Source of the DNA: Coprinellus micaceus
Lineage: Eukaryota; Basidiomycota; Agaricomycetes; Agaricales; Psathyrellaceae
NCBI GenBank assembly: GCA_951394405.1
Contig: OX596338.1
Coordinates: 1,736,001-1,800,000, forward strand
Reading direction: 5' to 3'
Length of the DNA: 64,000 nucleotides
Shown: positions 32,481 through 42,113 of the stretch, one piece after another
How the letters are laid out: the number at the start of each line of letters is the position of its first letter
How positions within the stretch are numbered: the stretch's first letter is position 1
The notes under the pieces: generated by a model
What the model was told of the DNA's origin: nothing
What the model saw: only the letters and a program-made list of their open reading frames with translations
Database searches by the model: none
Program-made: the position numbers and the translations under genes

Positions 32481-34383
32481 TCAACCTAAGCTCCTGGTCC
32501 GTCCTGGGCGGCCGCGGTTTACGATAGCAGCTTCGCCTGCGCTCAGCGGGGGATATGGGTCCAGGTCAGCGCTTGCCAAGAGCCCAGCTTCCTCCTCGTC
32601 TATTGTCCGAACTGATGTGTGGTGCCGCCTGGGTTTTGGCCGGTAGATGAAGGATTGGGCGACAATCGTGATGTCGAAGCACAGGGTGCCGCCACTCCCC
32701 AACAAATATCTGTCAATGGACATCCAGGAAGGATAAATGGGAGAGCAGAGAATGAAGGGATGGGAAGGTACGTACGGCATGCTTTCCCGAATGAATTCTG
32801 CGGATTGTGGTGGTGGAAGGTAGGTTTTAGGGGAAAGGAGGATAGATGCAACGTAGAAAACGTTGCCGAGGAATGCAAAAACAAAAAGGTACATTGATAG
32901 TCCCTATGTCAGTTGGTAAGTCAGGTAAGCAGACGTGCTTGGATAGAAAAGAGAATGACGTGCCTCGACGGATTTCCTAACGAACTAAGATCCGGGGTGT
33001 CAGCTCGACGGCGGAAACCGGGAATAGACACTCACATTCTTCCAGATTTGCGGTAGCCGAGAGGTCAAGTATAGTGTTGTGCACAACCATGCAAATACGC
33101 GTCCAAGCACCCTCTCAAAGTCCGGATCTTCCTGGTGAGGCGGTTCTGGGGGCGATGGTGGCTTCCGCTCGTCATCTTTCTCCCCTCCATCCGCCAATAT
33201 GACAGTGTGAGGGGGAAGTTCCATATCATCGTGCCACGCCTTGGGTATAACTTGTGGGACTTCCACAACAGAAGTCGTAAGTGCTCGAGGGATTGCCGAA
33301 ATGGAAAGCGGAGCTTCTCCAGGAAACAGCAATCGGCCAACGCTCCTCGAGGGAGATGTGGAGACCACACCCCGATTCGCAAGTGACCCGATGCCAAATA
33401 GTGCCCAGGTACTGAGAAACACCATCGTCGCGCCCCGCCGACTTGCCCGTGAACCCCTCTGCGCATTCGACACATCAGACAGCTCGTCCTCCTCCGTATC
33501 CGGGATGTTCTGCAGCGCTGCTGGCGTTGCTGGGGGGAATTCCGGAGAAAGTAATTGACTTGCGGAAGGAGGGGGGTACCGACCGGCGCTTCCTGGCCTC
33601 TCGACGCTCCAGGTTAACCGCTTCCTCCCAATGCTCCGTCCGCCCTCCGAGTAGAAGCTCGACCCAAGCAAGTCGTCTCCGTCTAATCCCTCCTCTCCTA
33701 CCCCTGCGCTGGGCAGTGTCGTCTCGTCCGCCCCGTAAGTGGGATACGGGCGGAGGGACCGAGAGGAGCCTGGTGGCAGGGCTTCTTCTTCCTTCTGAGC
33801 GGCTAATGCGGCAGCTGCGGCGACGTTGGCGGCTACAGTTGAAAGTGTTCGATATCGGGAATGTCCCCGTTCGACCGAGAGTCGTCGTGTGCCAGCTACC
33901 GTCGCAGATCGTCGAGGTGTGTGCGCCGAGTGGATGTGATGGGGAATGGCCTTCGTTGGGGGCTTGTAGTAGAAGTATTGCGCGACGAGGAGGCAGTCGA
34001 CGATAACGAAGTATGTCGCTAGCCATGTCTGGAAGCGGGTTAATGTCGTATAGAGAACGGAGACAGGATATAGCTGACTTGGAAAGGTAGCTGGTGAGTC
34101 AGAAGGCAGCCGATGAGGTTGGAGATATCGCCTGTAGACCTGGGTCACCGGGGGAAGTTCTGAGACTGGAGTCTGGGGGCGTACGTACCAAGCAACCAGT
34201 TGGCGAGAAACGGCAGCGCGATCCCCTCGCACGACTGTCGACGAATGTTTTCGACTACCTGGCTAAAGGCGAAGATCATCAGTACCCTATAAGACATCCC
34301 AGACAAGATACTCACGGAAACTGAGCTCCTAACCAGCACCCAATGGATGCCAGTCCCAGTAGGTCGCTGAGAACGACGACCAT
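32481..34383 (-). CDS. PQ-loop vacuolar/lysosomal amino-acid transporter-like protein (Ypq/PQLC2 family)
   Basis: Seven-helix transporter type that exports cationic amino acids across the vacuolar membrane. The first PQ-loop is split by an intron: GLASIGCWLGAQFP joins QVVENIRRQSCEGIALPFLA, then NWLLGDISNLIGCLLTHQLP and FQTWLATYFVIVDCLLVAQY. The second PQ-loop lies at LCTTLYLTSRLPQIWKN and continues across an intron to YLFVFAFLGNVFYVASILLS. The last helix is LLGSGGTLCFDITIVAQSFI. The two halves are separated by a cytosolic insert of about 250 residues, rich in Ser, Pro and Arg (33.2-33.95 kb), much longer than in yeast Ypq1. The start is the ATG at 34383. At least five introns. Family membership is firm; the substrate is inferred. 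Confidence 0.85.
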
Positions 34384-34856
34384 GGCTGCAGTAGACGACG
34401 AGGTGTTACTCGGCAGCGCGAGGGCAGATGGTGGGCGTCGGAAGCTCAAAATGGATCAAGCTTGCCGTCGACCTGTGGTCCGCTTTGGCCTCGTCTTATA
34501 TTTTCCGCCAACAACGACGCGGGCTACGGTAGTGGCGGATGGACCTCTTACCCAAAAGCTTATATTGCCAACCAATTGCCAGCGATCTGTATCACAGCTT
34601 GATTGCAGAGGGCGACGAGTCCACAGCGTTTCAAGTTACTCTGGTCAGATGAGAGCTGCGTTTATGGGGTCAGGCTCGCTATGCGTTGCACTCCATTATT
34701 GGCGCGATAAGGGACCTGATACTATCACCTTCTATCTATGCTATAGCGCTTCAGTACGTCACTCTGGATGCTCAAGGTAATTCCCAGGTGAGGCAGTCAG
34801 GGCGCCAAGAATAGGCTAGATATCATTTCTCTTCCACTCCCATCATCTATCTCATA
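34384..34856. promoter_or_regulatory. Divergent promoter region, PQ-loop gene / LIN1 gene
   Basis: About 470 bp between divergent start codons. One plus-strand frame (34343-34780) crosses it but has no family resemblance. A pyrimidine-rich stretch (catttctcttccactccc) lies just before the LIN1 ATG, common before fungal housekeeping genes. Confidence 0.45.
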
Positions 34857-36090
34857 ATGGCTTCGAGGGCAGGGCAGAAGCGGTCTGCAGCATCGGGCAG
34901 CGGCGAGGCATCAACCTCTGGTTCCCATGCATCCAAGAAAACGCGATTTGTCGAGCCAGAAGACGATCCCGCCAACTTCGCCGAACAGGTCGACTCTGCT
35001 CTCGAAACCCGTTCGCGTAAGGGCAAAGTGAAGAACGAGGGGTACGAATCAGACTCGAGCGACGATGGGGAGGGCGTTGTGCGGAGCAGAAAGAAGAACA
35101 CGAAAGACGAGGAAGATGATGAAGATGATATGTTCGCCGCGGTAGACAAAGAGGAAAGGGCAGAGGAGCTGGAGGGGAAGAAGAAGGACAAGTACATGCG
35201 GTTAGGCGATATCGAGGGCCAGGAGTTCAACAACGGATCGGACGAGTCTGACGACCAGTTCGAGGACGAGGATGCCAAGGAGAGGAAGAAGAAGGAGGGT
35301 ATGGGTTTTGAACTCTCGTCATTCAACATGCGCGAGGAGATGGAAGAGGGCAAGTTCACCGAAGACGGCAGCTACATCCGGACATTTGACCCACACCAGG
35401 TCCACGACAAATGGATGGACGGCCTTGACGAGCGGGAGATCAAGTTGGCGAGGAGGCGAAAGCTTGAGCAGGAGAGGAAGCAGAAGGATAAAGTCGAGCG
35501 CGAGGAGAAGGAGCTTGCCGAGAGCGGTGGGCCTGTTGCCATTGAGCACAAGCTTCTGCGTCTACTGAAGAAGGGCGAATCTGTGCTCGAGGCTCTCCAG
35601 CGACTAGGCGCCAAAGCCAAACGGAAGCAGCCTGAAAGGAAGCCGTACGTCCTTTACAATCCACCCTTGGGTCTTGGTTCTGACCCCAAGTCACAGTGCC
35701 AAACGGAAAGCAGGTGAAGAGGCCATGGCCGTGGACAAACCCTCGAATCCTGCCCCTCCCACCGACATTGAACTCATTACCGACCTCGCATCCCAACTCA
35801 TGTCACTTGGCGATGCCGACATATACTCCAAGACGTATGAGGAGATCGTGCGGCACATACGTTCATCTGGTGACGTCGAGCCCAACTGGGACCCTCCGTC
35901 AGCGGACGTCAAATACGAGTACAAGTGGGAACAGCCTGAGAGCGGGGACGCAGACCAAGTCTTTGGTCCGTTCAGTGAAGATGACATGAAGAGCTGGTTC
36001 AAGGCCGCGTACTTCGGTGCGGCCGGAGAGAAGGTCAAGGTGCGGCCAATGGGAGGAGATTGGGGCGACTGGAGTGGTGTCGTCCAGTGA
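34857..36090 (+). CDS. LIN1: U5 snRNP-associated GYF-domain protein (Lin1/CD2BP2)
   Basis: Component linked to the U5 snRNP (Prp6/Prp8 contacts) in pre-mRNA splicing, nuclear. Two exons (34857-35644 and 35697-36090; intron 52 bp) give 393 residues. The N-terminal half is acidic and Lys-rich (KKTRFVEPEDDPANFAEQVD; KNTKDEEDDEDDMF). The conserved middle GKFTEDGSYIRTFDPHQVHD then KWMDGLDEREIKLARR is diagnostic for CD2BP2/Lin1. The C-terminus is the GYF domain: KYEYKWEQPESGDADQVFGP then FSEDDMKSWFKAAYFG. The eponymous GYF tripeptide reads AYF here, while the W-x-Y/GPF...W framework is kept. Its stop faces that of RAD54 across 167 bp. Confidence 0.9.
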
Positions 36091-36257
36091 GCCCGTTGGG
36101 TTGGAGGAGCAAAACAGAATGCGGTGATGGTCTAATGTACATGCATGTCCAATCGTCTACAATTACACTCATTGAATGAGCGCGGAACGCTAATACTCAT
36201 GTCTGTGAAGTGCGCAAACCTTGTATGCGCGAGCAGGCTCTCGGGGGACGAAAGCAA

Positions 36258-39224
36258 CTAGTGACTGATGTATTGGAAGACGAACGATACTTCAGGCTTC
36301 CCAGTCTCCGCTCGCAGCAGATCATCGTGGTTGTTTTTGAGTTCTCCATTTGTGAAGTGGTTCCAGCTGAAGCGGTCGTCAGCAGTGTCTTCAAGGGCAA
36401 CAAGGATCCAAAACACGTACGTGCTCGCATCACCATAAAGTAACGCTGAATTCTTGATCGCCTGCCTCCCGTCCTTACACCTCTTACACTTGAACGTCTC
36501 ATGGGTATCGCACAGCGTGTTCTCGTTGAAAGTAAATAACTGCCTGAGAGCGTCAACGGAGAAGTGTCGCTCCGTATCCTCTTTCTCGTCAACGACGCAG
36601 GAGGAGAGTGCCTGCTTGTTGGCTTGGCGTTGGAATATCTTCTCTTCGATCGTGCCAGTGGAAATGAACCTGTAGACGAAGCATTCTTTCTTTTGTCCAT
36701 CACGCCAGACGCGAGCAAGGGCTTGTTGGTCGGCGGCTGGATTCCAATCTGTACAAATGCGGCTAAGTAAACGCGGCCTTCTCGTTACCAGTGAAGATGT
36801 TTACCTGGGTCGAAGAGAATCAAGCGGTTGGCTCCAATGAGGTTGATACCGCATCCACCGGCTTTGCTACTCAGCAGGAAGACAAACTCCTTCCCGTTAG
36901 GGTCGTTAAACTGGTCGACTAGCTTCTGGCGTTTAGGGATGGACATAGTTCCGTCCAGTCGGAAGTATCCATACCTACACCAAGAGTCAGCATGCGATTG
37001 AGGTGAGTGCGGAAAGAACTCACTTCTTGGACCTCAGCATCTTCTCGAATAAATCTAGGGTCTGTGTATAATTGCTGATCAAAACGATCTTGTCCGTCGT
37101 CTCCGTTTGAATCCGGTGCAAGAACCTCTCCAACACGAGGAACTTTCCGCCCCACTCTGTACGCACCATCGTGCTCTGCCCTCTTCCCCTCCCTCCCTGC
37201 GCGCTTTGGTTCGGGCCTTGGAAGCCCTCGGGGATGAGATGGTCACTGCCTTTCAGGTCTTCAGGGAGGTTCAGGAGTTCGGGGTGATTGCACAGTTTTT
37301 TGAGAACATTAATCGCTTTGAGAGGCTGCGACTCTTTGCCGCGCAGAAGGGCTTTGATCTCAGGTGCGACGATGAAGAGGCGGTAAAGCTGGAGTTGGAA
37401 ATCAGAAAGGTTGCAGAACACGACGTGTTCGTATTTGACAGGCACTGGAAAGTTGATCAGTATGTATCAGTGAGAAGATATACTGACAGCGCACGGTATT
37501 TCGAGAGTAAGTCATTTGTTCGACGAATGATAAACTTCATAACGAGGCCACCGAGCTCTTTGAGCTTTGCCTCGCTCGCGGCTTTGACTGCGTCGCTCGC
37601 GGTGGAGTCTCGTCCACGGATGATGGCATGCTCAAAGTTCTTTCTGAAGTCGTTCTTAGAACCAAGGAAGTTGGGGTTGGCGAAGTTCAGGAGGGAGAAG
37701 TATTCAGATAGATCGTTCTGAATTGGTGTTCCTGTTAGAATAACGCGCCGGCTCACATCCAGGCCATTTAGAGCTTGGAACGTTTGGGACTCCGAGTTCT
37801 TCAGCCGGTGGCCCTCGTCACAGAGGAGCAGACCAATCTTGCAGCCGACGAGATAGGTCGTGAGCGTCCGCAGCGTCTCATAAGAAACAATCATAACGGG
37901 CTGCGTCACATTCCGGCCACGGGCAGCTACCCACCGCGCGACCTTCTCCAAAAGTTCGGCCTTGCTTCCCTTGCCGTCGATAGCAAGAGGTGTGAGGGTG
38001 TCTTTTCCCAACCATTTTACTGCATGGCCCAAGTCAGCTCCGACGGAAGGGCTTGGTGTATGCGAACTCACCTAACTCGTTTGCCCAGTTCCTCACTAGA
38101 GATGAGGGGCACGCGATAATACACTTCTCGATAGTGGGCTTTCCAGGATGCGGCGACTGCTTGAGCAATGTCCACATAAGGGCTATGCACTGCAGGGTCT
38201 TTCCAAGGCCCATCTCGTCTGCCATGATAGATCCATATTGGTTCTCAACAACCATGCCGGTGGAACACCGATACAAGAACTACAGGAGTATCAGCGTTTG
38301 TCGAGAGAGAATTAAGAGACCAACACACACCTTGACACCCTCGACCTGATGTGGGCGCAGGACCTTCGATAATCTCGGGTCGATAACCACAGGGACTTTG
38401 TCCGCCTTCGTTTTCTCCTTGTCCTCTCCCAAGAGGTGTTTCAAACTCTTATGCGGGTTATACAGTCCTGCATTCTTCTCCTGCGCTTCCTTCTCTGCCT
38501 TCGACCTCGCCTCTTCCTTCAGCCTTTCCTGCCGCTCCTCGTCCGTCTCGCGGTCGTCGATCGTAGGGTCGTACAGGACAATCGCGTGGTCCTCCATCGG
38601 ATCGTGCAGGGGCCGGGGGAGGATCTTTGTAGGGGGGCGAATGCCTAGAGATGCCCCGGAAGGAACCAGCGCAACCAGTGCGCCGTCTTTACTCCGCATG
38701 CTGGGTAGAGAAAAGCGTCTCGACATCTGGTCGAAAGGTTTGGGCCTGTAAACTGGGTACTTCTTGTGCATGGCCAACAGTTCCTCTTCATTGTGGTAAA
38801 TCCCATCCTTGTCCTTCCCGTCTGGCTTCTTCTTCTTCTTCTTTCCGTCATCATCTGAGTCGCTGTCTGCCTTATCCTGGCCAGCGTACGAAACGCGCTT
38901 GCGCTTCCGTTTGGGCTGGTCTCGTTGTGTCGGCTGGAGAACGGTGGGGGCTTTGAAGGGCTTGTTCACGCGGGTGCTCTCCTGCAGTCTGTCAACGGCC
39001 TGGCCATCTGTCGTTGTGGGTATTCGGCGGAGCATGTGGGCAAGGCGGATTTCGACCTCGTCGTCGATGTCCAAACTATCGTCGTCGCTGTTGCTGACAG
39101 CGCCATCACTGCCAAGCTCACAACAAACAACGCGACGCGCCCACTCATTAAAGCACGTGACCGAGTGGGGGCGTGAACTTGAAGGCTCTGCAAGTTGGTT
39201 CAATGCAACGGCTCTATGCATCAT
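36258..39224 (-). CDS. RAD54: DNA repair and recombination protein Rad54 (SWI2/SNF2 ATPase)
   Basis: dsDNA translocase that works with Rad51 in homologous recombination. Helicase motifs in order: [21 protein letters not shown]; Ia, [122 protein letters not shown]. The C-terminal zinc-like segment [19 protein letters not shown] is Rad54-specific, and the protein ends [15 protein letters not shown] tract and acidic patches lie in the N-terminal region. About seven introns. The frame is open upstream to ATG 39224, whose ATGA overlaps the stop of the upstream gene. The next in-frame Met at 39035 (MLRRIPTTT) may be the true start. Confidence 0.92.
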
Positions 39225-40389
39225 TGTATTATCGTTACATCGTCCCAACGCCCCTTGTTTATCCTGACTGTCATGGTATCAGGCATAGGGTAGTGTCTCC
39301 AGCCCAGGGTCTGCAGCTGACTCCATCGACTCCAGTCGACTCTCGCCAAGCTCTTCTCCGTCTCGATCGTCGGGTTCCCCAACCACTCGTTGAAAGATAG
39401 ATCCAGGAATACGAGCAGAGGACACGTTTGAGGGAGTCGGTGCATGGCTATCGGCGCAGTGAGATGGACCAGGGCGAGGTGGGTGATGGTCGGGGGAAGG
39501 GTGAGAACTGTGGACATGGAGAGTTTGGTGGAGACGGCGGCGAATGTGGTGAGTAGTTGGGATGAGCTGTCGTTGGTCTCCCAGTCGTCCTCTCCTTCTT
39601 CACAGTGGCTTTTCTCCTTATCCTCCTCATGGCTCCCCTGACCTGGATCTTCACGTTCGGAATCTTGAGCTCCTGATACCAGTTCATTCTCGTCACCTGG
39701 GTTGGGCCGAATGAAATAGTCGTCTCGAATGGCGACATATGGGCCCATGACGAATAACTCCCCGTCCGAGTGCCCATCCTCCACGTACAAAAGCCATAAT
39801 CTCGAGCTAGACAACGGCTTCTGGACAGCCGTGTATCGAACTGCCTGTTTCCGTAGATGCTGGGGGATATATGGCAACACATCGTTGCGCAACTCCGAGA
39901 TTGTACACCCTGTGATGAGGGGGAGAAGACACAACACACTGAGGGGGAGTATCCTGTCCTCCGTTATCCGCACATCCAACTGCGAATATAGAAGCGACAG
40001 GGCTTCCGCCCGCCATGCAACGGTAAGGTACACATCTTGTTTCGTCAGCTGCGATTGGACCCAACTTCTCGGTGGGACGGGTCCCGAGCACTCACTCTGC
40101 CTCTCTGCTGAATCAGAAGTGCCAGTGGTGATTGTTTTCGAGCTCGTATTGTATAGAGTGTCGTCGTCTAGAGATAGAGAGGCGAGGCTGATTGGGAGAG
40201 TCGGCTTGTTGCGAATGAAGGGAGAGGAGGAAGATATATGGGATCGCGACTTGAGTAGGTTCTGCTGGTGCCGGAATTGTTCGCCCCTGCACGAGTGGGT
40301 AAGCGCCACGAATATTCGGGGGGTAGAGATGTGACATACCGTTTCCTATGCAGGAGCTCCGTTACACTGTTTTGCTTCTCTGGCTTCAT
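39221..40389 (-). CDS. Unrecognised protein with LRR-like C-terminal segment
   Basis: Probable start ATG 40389 (MKPEKQNSVTELLHRKR) followed by an intron ending before GEQFRHQQNLLKSRSHI; the rest is one long frame to 39221. A possible second intron near 40050-40107 would begin with a GTGAGT donor, but the frame is also open through it. I recognise no enzyme domain. The middle is hydrophobic and helical (LSLLYSQLDVRITEDRILPL; RLWLLYVEDGHSDGELFVMG). An acidic stretch follows (EREDPGQGSHEEDKEKSHCE). The C-terminal part reads like leucine-rich repeats (THLALVHLTAPIAMHRL, LVFLDLSFNEWLG, LQTLGWRHYP). It is probably a lineage-specific fungal protein. Its stop overlaps the first possible RAD54 start. 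Confidence 0.6.
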
Positions 40390-40736
40390 CCCTCAACCAG
40401 TATGTTATCACAGATGGGTTCGCTATGTATATGAACCTGGAGTTCATTTATGGCAAGAATCAACCTGCGAGTCAAGGGTTTCACGGCTACGGACCGCACC
40501 TGTAGATCGTGTTGGTCAAGGTGACTTGGTTACATGGCGGTGGTACCCTGGTTGGGCGCCAAGGGCTCATCCTGTGTCCTGGATGTCATGGAAAGGGTTT
40601 GGTTCCGCTGACAAAGTATTCCGACAATTGACTCCCATGTCGTCATCTCTGGCTGGTCCGAGGACGACGTCGAATTGACCCAGAGCATGGCAAGTAAAGC
40701 AATATCAAGATTATATTGGGACATTATAAGATGTGT
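40390..40736. other. Intergenic region between two minus-strand genes
   Basis: About 350 bp between the LRR-like gene start and the 3' end of the mitochondrial uL3 gene. A plus-strand frame crosses it, antisense to the first exon of the LRR-like gene, with no family resemblance. Confidence 0.5.
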
Positions 40737-41913
40737 CTACTCGGGAGGAATGAAGGGGCTCCTGCGGTAAGCAGGCGCCTCTATGATGGAAGGGAGCATT
40801 TTGGCAAGCTCCTCGGTGCCGGCGGGGAACGGCAGGTCATCGACGCCCTTGGGGAGGATCTTGTCTGTGCGACCCTTCGCAGCATTAGCCTTGCCCTGCG
40901 CCATGATCTTCTTCGCGTCGCGAACGTAGACGGGAGCGTCGTCAACGCCGGGGACAGCACCACGGACGTATATGAGGTTGAGGCCGGTGTCGACACGAAC
41001 AACGGCGAGGTTCTGGACAGTCACCTGGTTTCCACCCATGTGCCCAGCCATCTTTTTGCCAGGGAAAATCCTGCCGGGGTCCTGTGTAGGGTTAGAATAG
41101 AGAACGTGAAGCGCAGTGAACGGGTTGGCTTGCCTGATGCTGGCCAGTCGAACCAGCTGAACGATGTGATACTGACACACCATGGGATGCGGCAAGACCA
41201 CCGAAGCCCCACTTCTTCATCGTGCCTTGGAAACCCTTTCCGATACTGCATGGCACGTTAGAAATCGTTCGGAACCGTAGCGCGCAGAATGGACATACGA
41301 GGTCGCAACACAGTCGACGTACTGACCGGGAACGAAATGAATAGCGCTAAGCGTGGTTCCTAAGGTTTTGTAAAGTTTTCTGTCGACATCGGAGTGCGCT
41401 TGGACATACCGACTGGGAGATGGGCATCGGACGTCACAGGGAACTCCTTCACGTATTGCTTTGGCGGAATGTTCGCCTTCTTGAAGTGACCCAACATTTG
41501 CCGCGTTACAGCCTTTGCTGGTTTGTTTACTGCAGCAACTTGGACAGCATGATATACGGTGTGGTCAGGCTTGGGGACTTTGATATTCTTAGTCACTTGG
41601 CAATCCGCGACCTGGAGCACTGCGTTGGGTGCGTCGGTGTGACGGAACGATGAGTTCGACGCACCTGGAGAATGGTTACAGGGAACTTGACGCCCTGGTC
41701 GTTCCACATAGAAGTCATCCCCCTCTTCACAGCAATAAGACCTGTCCTCGTTGACTTTGGTGTCCATTTCTTGGGTTCGGCGTGCGTTTCCGTTGTTGTG
41801 CTGGTGGATGCCTCTTCCGCCGGAGACCTCGCTGGCAGCGAGCTGTGCAGCAAACGCGCCTGACAGACTGTAGGGGCGGACCTACGCCGCACGACGACCC
41901 ACGTCCGCAACAT
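40737..41913 (-). CDS. MRPL9: Mitochondrial large-subunit ribosomal protein uL3m
   Basis: Ribosomal protein L3 of the mitochondrial large subunit, placed near the peptidyl-transferase centre. The ATG at 41913 starts an Arg/Ser-rich presequence ([20 protein letters not shown]). Then [20 protein letters not shown] and [12 protein letters not shown] form the uL3 core, with [20 protein letters not shown] and [15 protein letters not shown] after short introns. Last come [20 protein letters not shown] and [20 protein letters not shown], the uL3 loop and closing strands. The C-terminus is extended ([20 protein letters not shown]), as in fungal mitochondrial versions. An upstream in-frame Met at 42027 is possible but unlikely. 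The symbol follows the budding-yeast name for mitochondrial L3. It is divergent from the RRN6-like gene across 200 bp. Confidence 0.88.
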
Positions 41914-42113
41914 CGGTATAGGGAGGGAGGAAATGAAACGGAGAGATGTGAAGGAAGTCCAGGAGCAACTCAGGCTGCAAGGCGCGAACAGCCGCCGGCC
42001 CGCCAAAATGTTGCGTGGGAACAACATGCCTAAGGCAGAATTACGTTGAAACTCAAGCTCGCCTTGACTCTCACCACGCTTATCGCTATTTAACTTTTCC
42101 TAGTTCAAATGGA

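Noticed and set aside
41913..42027. Upstream Met (42027) as the start of mitochondrial uL3
   Set aside because: The ATG at 41913 already gives a good presequence, and the longer form would leave only 86 bp to the divergent RRN6-like start.
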